From Methylococcaceae bacterium UBA1147 (GTDB lineage Bacteria; Pseudomonadota; Gammaproteobacteria; Methylococcales; UBA1147), in the NCBI GenBank assembly GCA_002311315.1, contig DBZZ01000024.1, forward strand, positions 1 through 20,761: a DNA stretch of 20,761 bases, given 5' to 3'. Of the stretch, positions 8,438-16,875 are shown piece by piece. The position numbers and the translations under genes are program-made. The notes below the pieces were generated by a model. That model ran no database searches, was not told where the DNA came from, and saw only the letters and a program-made list of their open reading frames with translations. Within the stretch, counting starts at the first letter, position 1, and every line of letters begins with the position of its first letter.

Positions 8438-8959
8438 TCATGAATCCGGGTCTGGGAACCACGGGGATACGATGAAATCCAACAGGTTTCCGTTGGGATC
8501 GGTCAAGCCTCCCGACCGACCGGTCAAGGAAAGGGTTGTCGAGTTGCGCAGGATTGGCTCCAGTCCATCCACCAGGGCGTAGTTGTCGAGTCGGTCCAGA
8601 TCAATCCACCGGGCATCGCTGACATCGCCCCCGTGCCTAGGGGCATTTGCGGAATGATCGGCCAGATAGGCCAGGAAGTCGATAATGACATAGTGGAACG
8701 CTCCCTGCATCCTTTCAACCACGGCGACCACTGGCCCGACCGTGATTGAAAGCCCGGTTTCTTCCAGAACTTCCCTAGTGCACGCCTGAACGAGCGTTTC
8801 TCCGCGCTCCTGCTTGCCACCAGGCACCGTCCAGTACCCTAGTTTTGGTGGTGAATTGCGTTTTACAAGAAGGATCCTGCCTTGCTGGTCGAAAACGACT
8901 GCACCGACTCCGACGCGGGGCAGAATATCGATCGGATCACTCGTCTTCCTGCCGCTCAT
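8438..8959 (-). CDS. Nudix hydrolase
   Basis: A 173-residue protein with a complete Nudix box at residues 48-70: G-x5-E-x7-REVLEETGL, beginning GKQERGE. These residues bind metal for hydrolysis of nucleoside diphosphates linked to another moiety X. The GYWTVPGGK lead-in is common in ADP-ribose pyrophosphatase and MutT-like members, but the substrate cannot be fixed by eye. The start codon lies inside the 3' end of the EF-G-like gene (23-nt overlap), so translation is probably coupled. The C-terminal 40 residues or so, after the Nudix fold, are not recognised. Confidence 0.9.
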   Translation of the reverse strand: MSGRKTSDPIDILPRVGVGAVVFDQQGRILLVKRNSPPKLGYWTVPGGKQERGETLVQACTREVLEETGLSITVGPVVAVVERMQGAFHYVIIDFLAYLADHSANAPRHGGDVSDARWIDLDRLDNYALVDGLEPILRNSTTLSLTGRSGGLTDPNGNLLDFIVSPWFPDPDS

Positions 8960-10988
8960 ACCGGGTAATCAAGTCCTTTTGTATATTTCCGGGAACCGTT
9001 TCGTAGTGGCTGAATTCCATTGAATAGGTGCCTTCACCGCCGGTTAACGATTTCAGGGATGAATGATAACGGTCGAGTGCGCTGAGCGGAACCTGGCCTG
9101 AAATTAAAGCATGGCCATTGGCCCTGCTATCAGTGCCGCTGATCCGGCCGTGTTTCGAGGAAAGGTCGCTGGTTATATCCCCGACGTGTTTATTCGGCGT
9201 ATCCACGGTGATGTTCACGATTGGTTCTAGAATGATAGGGCCGGCCTTTCCGATCGCATCCAGAAAGGCCTTCTTGCCGGCCGTGATGAAAGCAATTTCC
9301 TTTGAATCCACCGCATGAAATTTGCCGTCGTAAACGGTCACTTCAAGATCCTGCATCGGATACCCTGCGATGGCTCCTGCCTCGATCACTTGGCGAATGC
9401 CCTTTTCCACAGCAGGGAGGAACTGGCTTGGAATGGCACCGCCGACAACTTTGTTGAGAAAAGTAAATCCGCTACCGCGCGGTAGCGGGGTGATCTTCAG
9501 GAACACTTCACCAAATTGCCCGGCACCGCCGGTTTGTTTTTTGTGTCGGTAGTGGCCTGGTGCACCTGTCCGAATGGTTTCGCGGTAGGCAATGCTCGGT
9601 GGATGGGTATGAACTTCCAGGTTGTAGACTTCCTTCAGGCGGTCCAGCAGGATCCGTAAATGAAGTTCGCCCATTGCTCGAAGAACCGTTTCATTAGCGG
9701 AAGGATTGTGTTCCACAAGGATACTCGGATCTTCCGAAGCCAGTTTCTGAAGGGCTTCCGACAGTTTTTGCTCGTCTCCTCGGCGAACGGTCTCCAGTGC
9801 AAGCCCCATCATCGGCTGATCTGTTTCTGGAGAAATTAGGTGAAAATAGTCTTCGTCGTGGGAATCGTGCAGAACTGCGTCGAGGTGAATGTCGTCGATC
9901 TTGGCAACGGCACAGATGTCGCCGGGGATGCCCTGGTCGATTTCGACATACGATTTGCCTTGCAGTTTAAGAATGTGTGAGGCCTTGAAAGGTTTTCGGC
10001 CATCGCCGATGTACAACTGGCTATTGCGGGTAACGGTGCCTTGGTGGAGTCGAAAAATACCCATTTTCCCGGCAAACGGATCGACCGAGATCTTGAAGAC
10101 ATGACCGATTACATGTCGTTCGGGGTTCGGGACCACTTCTACGAACTCTGCTTCGCTGCCTTCTCCTTTCAGAAAGGGCGGCGGGTTTCCTTCCGATGGG
10201 TTTGGCATCAGTTTTTCGAAGATGGACAGGAGTTCGGGGATACCAGCACCAGTGCGGGCAGAGACAAAACAGACAGGAATGAGATGGCCCTCGCGGAGTG
10301 CTTTTTCGAAAGAGTTATGCAATTGTGCGGGAGCCAGTTCCTCTCCCTGTTCCAGGTAGAGTTCCATGAGTTCTTCGTCGACTTCCACCACCTGATCGAT
10401 GATCTCGGCGTGCGCTAGAGCGACAGAAAGAAAGTCGGTGTTCTGGTCTTTGATATTGAAAAAACAGTCAATGACAGCTTCGCCGGAATCAGCGGGCAGA
10501 TTGATTGGTAGACATTCCTGGCCAAAGCAGTTTTTGATCGAAGAGAGTAAGCGTTCCAGGTGGATATTGTCGGCATCGATCTTGTTGACAATGATTATTC
10601 GGCAATCACCGCGTTTAGCCGCGTTCTCCATCACTCGATGGGTGACGGCCTCGATCCCAGATTGGGCATTTATGACGACTGCCGCAGTCTCCACCGCAGG
10701 GAGGACGCTCAAGGCTCGTTCGATCAGGTCCGGGTATCCGGGGGTGTCGATCAGGTTGATGTGGATTCCGTCGTGCTCTAGGTGGCAGATACTACTGTTG
10801 AGGGAGTGCCCGATCCGTTTCTCCTGTGGATCGAAATCACTGACGGTTGTACCTCTTTCGATACTGCCCGGGGTACTTATTGCGCCTGCCTCGACAAGCA
10901 GGGCTTCGGTTAGTTCTGTCTTGCCGCAGCCGGCATGACCAAGCAGGGCGATATTCCTGATCGCTTCTGATGTGTATTCAGTCACCAT
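8937..10988 (-). CDS. Divergent EF-G-like translation GTPase
   Basis: A 683-residue protein with the full five-domain length of elongation factor G, but in the divergent EF-G-like (FusA2/EF-G2) group. GTPase motifs are G1 GHAGCGKT (17-24), G3 DTPGYPD (81-87) and G4 NKID (135-138). In ordinary EF-G the G3 motif is DTPGHVD, with a catalytic histidine; here Tyr85 replaces it. The switch I stretch GITIT is also absent (HSLNSS instead). These changes are known for the EF-G-like group and suggest a role other than routine translocation. Domain IV is present (YRETIRT, then a GGAGQFGEV stretch). GGGAGG sits 2 nt before the ATG at 10988 and 5 nt before the next codon, GTG (10985). The GTG may be the true start, giving MTEYTSE. 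Confidence 0.88.
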   Translation of the reverse strand: MVTEYTSEAIRNIALLGHAGCGKTELTEALLVEAGAISTPGSIERGTTVSDFDPQEKRIGHSLNSSICHLEHDGIHINLIDTPGYPDLIERALSVLPAVETAAVVINAQSGIEAVTHRVMENAAKRGDCRIIIVNKIDADNIHLERLLSSIKNCFGQECLPINLPADSGEAVIDCFFNIKDQNTDFLSVALAHAEIIDQVVEVDEELMELYLEQGEELAPAQLHNSFEKALREGHLIPVCFVSARTGAGIPELLSIFEKLMPNPSEGNPPPFLKGEGSEAEFVEVVPNPERHVIGHVFKISVDPFAGKMGIFRLHQGTVTRNSQLYIGDGRKPFKASHILKLQGKSYVEIDQGIPGDICAVAKIDDIHLDAVLHDSHDEDYFHLISPETDQPMMGLALETVRRGDEQKLSEALQKLASEDPSILVEHNPSANETVLRAMGELHLRILLDRLKEVYNLEVHTHPPSIAYRETIRTGAPGHYRHKKQTGGAGQFGEVFLKITPLPRGSGFTFLNKVVGGAIPSQFLPAVEKGIRQVIEAGAIAGYPMQDLEVTVYDGKFHAVDSKEIAFITAGKKAFLDAIGKAGPIILEPIVNITVDTPNKHVGDITSDLSSKHGRISGTDSRANGHALISGQVPLSALDRYHSSLKSLTGGEGTYSMEFSHYETVPGNIQKDLITRYERQEDE

Positions 10989-11437
10989 AACCTCCCGTTT
11001 CTATTGTAATAGAATTAATGATCCCGTCTTTTGATCAACAATCTCCTCGAATGAGTCATGAAACGAATCGTGATTGCCGCATCCCCCTTAAGGTCATGGC
11101 AAGATGGATGCGGTTGGCGCCCCTTGTGAACAGGTTTTCTAGGGATTAGGCCAATGCTACTTGAACTTTTTTTGGACGGTTTTGAGTTTCAGTTGCCGCG
11201 TGGAGCAAAGTGCCTGATCCTACGGTAAGCAATCGGGTGGATAATTTCAAGGCCCGGACAGCCAGGAAAGCTTGCTTGTCGGTACTGGTTTTTGGTGTAG
11301 CAGGCTATGTGAACCCCCGCCAGTTGGTTATCCCGGGCGATGGGCGTTCCGGGGAGTGGGTTGTTAAGTGGGCGGGCGCCAGGCACGACATTCTGATCGG
11401 TTTCACAAAGCCCGGTTGCTGTGCTTACAGGGCACGA
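10989..11437. other. Gene-poor spacer between the EF-G-like gene and cysN
   Basis: No gene can be supported here. A plus-strand frame (11210-11464, 84 codons) overlaps the cysN end and matches no family I know. A short plus-strand frame at about 11058 reads MKRIVIAASPL and stops after about 23 codons. No clear rho-independent terminator for cysN is visible. The left edge carries the Shine-Dalgarno (10991-10996) and a possible promoter of the EF-G-like gene. Loss of sequence here would fit the shortened CysN C-terminus, but that is conjecture. Confidence 0.5.
11009..11038 (-). promoter_or_regulatory. Candidate promoter of the EF-G-like/Nudix/ABC cluster
   Basis: On the minus strand, TTGATC (11033-11038) and TTCTAT (11009-11014) are 18 nt apart, just upstream of the GGGAGG ribosome site. 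A TACAAT hexamer (11003-11008) follows directly but is 24 nt from the -35 box. Matches to consensus are only moderate. Confidence 0.3.
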
Positions 11438-13084
11438 TCAGTCGCTGATGTGATTCTTGCTTAGCAGTTTCATTACGCTGTCGGCATCCGAGTCAGCGGT
11501 ATTCACGATCAGGTCATTGTCCGTCACGGACGCCGGATGGCTCTTACAGACGCACAGCGCGATCAGTCCGGCCTTGTTCAGAACCGAGGCGATCGAGTCG
11601 GAGTCCGATTCTGCCGGGTTGCTGATAATAGCGCTTGGACGTCCGCTGTCGAACAGCTTTCTTTGGATTTCCTGAGCGATCCGAAGCGCGCTTTCGCCGA
11701 CGAACCACAGGGTGGTAGGTTGCTGGCCAAATCGCGTGGCGCGATCCAGACCTGTTATCGGATCAAGTTCATGTTCCCGGCTTGCGGGTCCGACGATCAT
11801 TCCCGCGCCCACGGTTATGTTGCTCAGGCGGTCGATAATGATAAACGAGCCGGTTGCGTTGTTTTGCCGGTACGGATCGAAGCAGATCAGACTGTTCAGG
11901 GATACTTCACAGAGGCCGATTTCGTTCAGGTTGAGGGAGTCAGCGGGGTGATTCTCAAGTGTGTTGACATCGGTTCGGGAATGGACTTTGGAAACGGATC
12001 CCGTGACCATACGCGGCCCCAGCTTCATGTAATATTCCTTGCCCGGAGTCATCGGGGTTTCCGTCATCCATACGAGTGTGGCATCGAAATGATCGGATAC
12101 CAGGGGCAGGTCTTCGGTCAGGCAGATCATGTCTCCACGGCTGATATCGATTTCGTCTTCCAGGGTGACCGTGACGGCCATCGGTGGGAAGGCTTCGTCG
12201 ATTTCCCCTTGGTAAGTGACAATCGATTCGATTTTGCTGTTTAGTCCGGATGGCAATACGGTAATGCGGTCATTTTTACGGATAATGCCTGAGGCGATTG
12301 TTCCGCAGTAACCGCGAAAATCCAAGTTCGGGCGATTAACATACTGTACCGGGAAACGCATGTTGTGGTAGTTCGGGTCGCTGGTGATCTCGATGAATTC
12401 AAGGATTTCCATCAGCGGGCGACCTGAGTACCACGGAGTGTTTTCACTCAATCTCACGACGTTGTCGCCGTTCAGTGCGGAGATTGGAATGAAACGGATA
12501 TCGGTACACTCCAGTTTGCGGGCGAACTCCTCGTATTCGGCCTTGATCTCGGAATAGATCGTTTCACTGAAGTCCATCAGGTCCATCTTGTTGATGGCTA
12601 CGATGATGTGCTTGATGCCCAGCAGAGAAGTGATAAAGCTGTGCCTTTTCGTTTGGGTCATTACCCCGTGCCGCGCGTCGATCAGGATGATCGCCAGGTC
12701 GCAGGTCGAGGCACCGGTTGCCATGTTTCGGGTGTACTGCTCATGCCCAGGGGTATCGGCGATGATAAACTTGCGGTTTGCCGTAGAAAAATACCGATAG
12801 GCAACATCGATCGTGATGCCCTGTTCACGTTCAGCCTGGAGCCCATCAACCAGTAGGGCCAGGTCGATTTTGCCGCCTGTGGTTCCGGACTTGATGCTGT
12901 CTGCCCTGACGGCTGCGAGTTGGTCTTCGTAAATCATCTTTGAGTCGTGCAGAAGCCGGCCGATCAAGGTGCTTTTCCCATCGTCTACGCTGCCGCAGGT
13001 CAACAGGCGCAGCAATTCCTTTTGCTCATGCTGTGCCAGGTAGGCGTCAATATCTGTACGAATGAGTTCGGATTGATGAGACAT
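11438..13084 (-). CDS. cysN: Sulfate adenylyltransferase GTPase subunit with a shrunken APS-kinase tail
   Basis: CysN is the GTPase subunit of ATP sulfurylase; with CysD it makes adenosine 5'-phosphosulfate (APS) from sulfate and ATP. Motifs are G1 GSVDDGKST (31-39), switch GITIDVAYRYF, G3 DTPGH (110-114) and G4 NKMD (165-168), followed by EF-Tu-like barrels to about residue 450. At 548 residues it is longer than E. coli CysN (about 475) and shorter than CysNC fusions (about 630). The last 96 residues (11441-11728) resemble an APS kinase (CysC) with pieces missing. TTLWFVG matches the first kinase strand, but the P-loop GLSGSGKS is gone. NKAGLIAL matches the DAGLIVL strand, and NDLIVNT to the end matches the final helix. 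The tail cannot bind ATP as a kinase. cysD ends 70 nt upstream. Confidence 0.93.
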   Translation of the reverse strand: MSHQSELIRTDIDAYLAQHEQKELLRLLTCGSVDDGKSTLIGRLLHDSKMIYEDQLAAVRADSIKSGTTGGKIDLALLVDGLQAEREQGITIDVAYRYFSTANRKFIIADTPGHEQYTRNMATGASTCDLAIILIDARHGVMTQTKRHSFITSLLGIKHIIVAINKMDLMDFSETIYSEIKAEYEEFARKLECTDIRFIPISALNGDNVVRLSENTPWYSGRPLMEILEFIEITSDPNYHNMRFPVQYVNRPNLDFRGYCGTIASGIIRKNDRITVLPSGLNSKIESIVTYQGEIDEAFPPMAVTVTLEDEIDISRGDMICLTEDLPLVSDHFDATLVWMTETPMTPGKEYYMKLGPRMVTGSVSKVHSRTDVNTLENHPADSLNLNEIGLCEVSLNSLICFDPYRQNNATGSFIIIDRLSNITVGAGMIVGPASREHELDPITGLDRATRFGQQPTTLWFVGESALRIAQEIQRKLFDSGRPSAIISNPAESDSDSIASVLNKAGLIALCVCKSHPASVTDNDLIVNTADSDADSVMKLLSKNHISD

Positions 13085-13154
13085 AGGTTATTTGAAGTCT
13101 GTCGCTGGATTTCGGGAGGATTTGTGGTTACCGGTGAACAGCAAGAAGATTTTG

Positions 13155-14063
13155 CTAGAAATATCCTTCCCGCTTCTTTTCTTCCATTGATCCGGACTGG
13201 TCATAGTCGATGATGCGACCCTGGCGTTCCGAGGTTCTGGTCAGCAACATTTCCTGGATGATCTCGGGAAGCGTTTTGGCTTCGGATTCGACCGCGCCGG
13301 TTAGCGGGTAACAGCCCAAGGTTCGGAAGCGGACATTTTTCATCACCGGTTGTTCGCCTGGTTCAAGAGGCATGCGGTCATCGTCGACCATAATGAGGAC
13401 TCCGTCGCGCATGACCACCGGCCGCTTTGCGGCGAAATAAAGCGGAACAATCGGAATGCTATCGAGATGAATGTACTGCCAGACATCCAGTTCGGTCCAG
13501 TTGGAAAGCGGGAAGACACGAATACTTTCACCCTTGTCGATCTTTCCATTGTAGATATTCCACAGTTCCGGACGCTGGTTCTTGGGATCCCATCGATGGT
13601 TCTTGTCGCGGAACGAATACACTCTTTCCTTGGCCCTTGATTTTTCCTCGTCCCGGCGAGCACCGCCAAAGGCAGCGTCGAAACGGTACTTATCCAAGGC
13701 CTGCTTGAGACTCTGGGTTTTCATTACATCCGTATGTTTCTTGCTTCCGTGTGTAAACGGTCCGATTTCCTGCGCCAGTCCTTCCTGGTTGGTGTGAACG
13801 ATTAGTTCCAGACCGAGGTCGCGGACGTGCTGGTCCCTGAACTCGATCATTTCGCGGAATTTCCAGGTGGTATCCACATGCATCAGGGGAAAAGGTGGCT
13901 TGCCCGGATGGAAAGCCTTCATGGCGAGGTGCAGCATAACGGCCGAATCTTTGCCGATTGAGTAGAGCATCACAGGTCGTTCGAATTCGGCAGCGACTTC
14001 GCGGATGATATGGATGCTTTCCGCTTCAAGCTGTTTCAGATGGGTCAGGGTATAATGGTCCAT
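13155..14063 (-). CDS. cysD: Sulfate adenylyltransferase small (PP-loop) subunit
   Basis: A 302-residue protein, the usual CysD length, which forms the APS-making ATP sulfurylase with CysN. It shows the PP-loop SIGKDS (35-40), FGGARRDEEKSRAKER (about 132-147), FPLSNWTELDVWQYI and the typical ending GSMEEKKREGYF. The frame is open upstream to 14228. I chose the ATG at 14063 because it gives the family start MDHYTLTHLKQLEAESIHII. The extra upstream residues are unlike CysD and would overlap the divergent modA region. The Shine-Dalgarno is weak. A possible -10 (TACAAT) lies about 75 nt upstream. APS kinase activity would have to come from a cysC elsewhere, since the CysN tail has lost it. Confidence 0.96.
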   Translation of the reverse strand: MDHYTLTHLKQLEAESIHIIREVAAEFERPVMLYSIGKDSAVMLHLAMKAFHPGKPPFPLMHVDTTWKFREMIEFRDQHVRDLGLELIVHTNQEGLAQEIGPFTHGSKKHTDVMKTQSLKQALDKYRFDAAFGGARRDEEKSRAKERVYSFRDKNHRWDPKNQRPELWNIYNGKIDKGESIRVFPLSNWTELDVWQYIHLDSIPIVPLYFAAKRPVVMRDGVLIMVDDDRMPLEPGEQPVMKNVRFRTLGCYPLTGAVESEAKTLPEIIQEMLLTRTSERQGRIIDYDQSGSMEEKKREGYF

Positions 14064-14229
14064 CACTGTTATTCTGTTTTGGGAAGATTGATAGACCGGA
14101 AATAGGCGGCCATTTTTAATGATCGTGAATTTTTGGGGATGCTCCATTGTAAAGGGAACTGACGGATTCTGGAAGAAAAGGTCCGCACACGCAGGTGGTC
14201 TTAGCAACTGTATTCGGTCGGTATTCAAG

Positions 14230-14988
14230 ATGCCACGCTACCCGAGATTGGGCTGGCTTATCGGAAGCGGCGTTGTTCTGGCGTTTCTCTACGTTCCCCT
14301 GATGGCTGCCGAGCCCAAGGTGGCAGCGGCATCGAGCCTAAACCAAGTTTTGCAGGAGATTTCGCGCCTTTATCGAAATCACAGCGGGCAGTCGGTGAAA
14401 CTGATATTCGGGTCGTCGCGGGGGCTGGCCCACCAGATCAGAGCAGGGGCTCCTTAGATATATTTCTCAGTGCTGATGCGGAATCGATCCGCCTTCTCTA
14501 GGAAGATTCCCGGGCCGATGGCCAACAGATTGTTTACGGCAAAGGCCGCCTGGCGTTGTTTGTTGCTGAAGGAAGTCCGCTTCGCTTGTCTTCCTTTCTG
14601 CGGCAAGCACAATAACTTGGCTCGTGTCCGAAAATTTGCCATAGCAAATCCCAATACAGCGCCTTATGGCAGGATTACCGGCGAGGCGCTTCGTCGTGCG
14701 GGAGTTTGGGACAGGATGGTCGAACGACTAGTGATTGGGCAAAGTGCGTTGCAGGCGGCGCAGTTCGTACTTAGCCGGAATGCCGATGCCGCGCTACTCC
14801 CGTATTCACTGGTTTTAGGCAAAGGATTTGCCGGTCGGGGAACAGCCGTTCTGGTATCCGAAACGCTTTACACTCCGCTTAGCCATGAGATGATTCTGGT
14901 TCGCGGTGCAGGAGACGATGCAAGAAAGTTCTTTCGTTTTCTCCAGTCCGAAACGGTAATGGATTACTTTGCATCCAATGGTTTGTAG
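14230..14988 (+). pseudogene. modA: Molybdate-binding protein gene, frameshifted
   Basis: The pieces together span about 253 codons, the normal size of ModA, the periplasmic molybdate-binding lipoprotein or protein. The first frame (14230-14457) gives a signal peptide, then VAAASSLNQVLQEISRLY and FGSSRGLAHQIRAGAP. A one-base loss near 14452 moves the match to the next frame, LDIFLSADAESIRLL, which hits TAG at 14499-14501 and continues DGQQIVYGKGRLALF to TAA at 14613-14615. A second shift at about 14600-14614 leads to FAIANPNTAPYGRITGEAL and on to the normal ending FFRFLQSETVMDYFASNGL. Two frameshifts plus an in-frame stop make a sequencing artefact unlikely. The protein is surely not made intact. 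Confidence 0.88.
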
Positions 14989-15117
14989 AACACCAACTGT
15001 GGAAACCTTTTCTACCCGGGCCCGGATAACTGTATACCTAATGCCTCAACCTCAATCCGGCAGAGACATTCAAGGTAGTCGTTCAGAGCACCTTGCTCGG
15101 GAATTGTAGTTCTGGAT

Positions 15118-15689
15118 ATGGACTGGATCTCTTTTGATCTTTCACTTCGACTCGCAATCTGCACGACTGCAGTTCTGATTGTACTGGGCCTTGCCGTAGC
15201 CCGCCTGCTCGCGTGGAGCCGGTTTCCGAGTCGCTACATGGTCGAAGCGGTTGTTGCCTTGCCGCTGGTCCTTCCCTCTACGGTGCTGGGCTATTATTTG
15301 CTGTTGTTTTTGGGCCGGGAATCTCCCGTCGGTCTGTTGGTTGAATCGCTAACCGCGGAAACGCTGGTTTTTCTTTCACTGGACTAGTTGTAGCCTCTGT
15401 TATCTACAGCGTTCCATTTGCCGTTCAGCCGATTCTGCAGGCTTTCGAATCCATCCCGCGTGGTGTCAGAGAGGCTGCTTGGTGCAGCGGGTTGTCCCGG
15501 TGGGAAACCTTCTGGCGTATAGAACTGCCGTTGGCCAGGAAAGGGCTCATTTCGGGCGCGATCTTCGACAGTGTTCAGTCGTTTGACGATTCGTTTGCCG
15601 GGACGATGTCGATGGTTCTACTTTTATTCTCGTTTTTGATCGTGAGCTTCGTGTTTGTTTTTAATCACAGGCGCAAGACCGGAGATTAA
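15118..15689 (+). pseudogene. modB: Molybdate ABC transporter permease gene, broken
   Basis: The first frame (15118-15387) encodes the start of a ModB-like inner-membrane permease, with ALPLVLPSTVLGYYLLLFLG. At about 15372-15378 the match shifts frame and continues TGLVVASVIYSVPFAVQPI, through the ATPase-docking loop (REAAWCSGLSRWETFWRIEL). After SGAIF the product jumps to DSVQSFDDSFAGTMSM, skipping about 30 residues that in ModB hold the FA-x-SLGEFG segment and the IPGETRT loop. The ending LLLFSFLIVSFVFVFNHRR is normal. One frameshift and one in-frame deletion (junction about 15557-15566) therefore break it. It lies between the modA pseudogene and modC, 5 nt before modC. Confidence 0.85.
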
Positions 15690-15694
15690 CTTAA

Positions 15695-16837
15695 TTGGTA
15701 TCAGCGCACCTTCACATCCGGTTGCACCAGTCCGAGCCAATTCCTCTCGATGTCAGCCTGCTTTGCAAGTCCGGAGAAGTCATGGCGCTGGTCGGGCCGT
15801 CGGAAAGCGGGAAATCCACCATTCTGCGGTGCATTGCCGGTCTTTACCGGCCGGCAATGAGATTGATCCTCTGCGGTCGGGAAACCTGGCTTGAGACCGA
15901 CAAATCGGTTGACGTAAAGCCTCAGCAGCGCAGAATGGGTTTTGTATTTCATGACTTCTCGTTGTTTCCTCACATGAGGGTCCTGCAGAATGTGAGCCTA
16001 GCCGTTGATGCTCGGTTAGCCAGGGGGCTGCGTAATCAACAAGCCATGAGGCTACTTCGGGATATCGATCTGGATGGTCTTGAGGAACGGTTTCCAGAGG
16101 ACCTTTCTGGCGGTCAGAAACAGCGTGTCGCTGTGGCAAGGGCTCTGGCAAGGAACCCTCGGGTTCTTTTGCTTGATGAACCGTTTTCGGCTGTTGATCA
16201 GGTGACGCGGCGAAAGCTAAAATTGCAAACCCTTCAACTGACACGAAGTTTAAATATACCGATCGTTCTGGTCACCCACGATCTGGACGAGGAGTTCCTG
16301 CTCGCTGACTCCATGAGTGTGATTCATGCCGGGAAAACCCTGCAGTGCGGTCGACCAGAAAACCTTATGCAGCATCCCGAAAACACGCTGGTCGCGGGGC
16401 TTCTGGACATTCGCAATATCTTTTCGGCGCGGGTCACCAAACAGGAGCCGGAAAGGAATCGGACCTTGCTCGAATGCAACGGGCTGCGGCTGGCAGCGAG
16501 GTATCATGAGGCCTATGCCACAGGCGAGCGCGTTTCCTGGTCAATTCCACCCTCCAGCCTTTTGCTGCACAGCCGGATTCGGCCATCCAAGGGTGTTAGG
16601 GAAAACCCTGTTCGGGGCGAAATTCTCGAGTTGATTGTTGTCGGAGGGCTTTGTACGCTGATCGTTCGGTCGAGTACTTCAAGCCTGGATTTCACATTGG
16701 AAATTCCGGTGCATGTGGCCACCCGGAATGGTTTGGTCACCGGCGACACGATCGACTTCTCGGTTCTGGAACATGCCCTCCACATCATGCCGTGGCAACA
16801 GCTCGAAAAGCGTTCGCTATTCTCGTCCAATCGATAA
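15695..16837 (+). CDS. modC: ModC-like molybdate transporter ATPase, probably eroding
   Basis: A 380-residue open frame with the ModC layout: ABC ATPase (about 1-240) and a C-terminal TOBE-type molybdate-binding region (for example NPVRGEILELIVVGG). Signature LSGGQ (137-141), Walker B LLLDEP and the H-loop VTHD (His195) are present. Two conserved positions are altered. The Walker A reads GPSESGKST, with Glu37 in place of the usual glycine. The Q-loop reads FVFHDF, with His86 instead of Gln. The glycine-rich turn after YRPA is also lost. With modA and modB broken upstream, the protein has no transporter to power and may be drifting. The TTG at 15695 is the first possible start: a stop codon precedes it directly, and GGAG lies 10 nt upstream. 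An undetected upstream shift cannot be excluded. Confidence 0.75.
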   Translation: MVSAHLHIRLHQSEPIPLDVSLLCKSGEVMALVGPSESGKSTILRCIAGLYRPAMRLILCGRETWLETDKSVDVKPQQRRMGFVFHDFSLFPHMRVLQNVSLAVDARLARGLRNQQAMRLLRDIDLDGLEERFPEDLSGGQKQRVAVARALARNPRVLLLDEPFSAVDQVTRRKLKLQTLQLTRSLNIPIVLVTHDLDEEFLLADSMSVIHAGKTLQCGRPENLMQHPENTLVAGLLDIRNIFSARVTKQEPERNRTLLECNGLRLAARYHEAYATGERVSWSIPPSSLLLHSRIRPSKGVRENPVRGEILELIVVGGLCTLIVRSSTSSLDFTLEIPVHVATRNGLVTGDTIDFSVLEHALHIMPWQQLEKRSLFSSNR

Positions 16838-16875
16838 CCACGCGGGGCCTGGATGTCGCATGATCAGCGCAGGAG

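Noticed and set aside
11058..11130. N-terminal remnant of a kinase reading MKRIVIAASPL
   Set aside because: The likeness is only a few residues long and stops within about 23 codons, too little to name.
11210..11464. A plus-strand gene antisense to the cysN end
   Set aside because: The product has no recognisable motif, and the frame overlaps the well-supported cysN by 27 nt.
14064..14228. A longer CysD starting at 14228
   Set aside because: The family starts at the MDHYTLTHLKQLEAES segment. The added 55 residues are unlike CysD and lie in the divergent promoter region.
14470..14988. An independent gene instead of a modA fragment
   Set aside because: Its first part is out-of-frame modA sequence. 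The recognisable ModA match only resumes at about 14614 and continues the fragment upstream.
14449..15380. Stops and shifts in mod genes as plain sequencing errors
   Set aside because: At least three frameshifts, an in-frame TAG, an internal deletion and altered ATPase residues in adjacent genes are too many for chance error, though reads should be checked.
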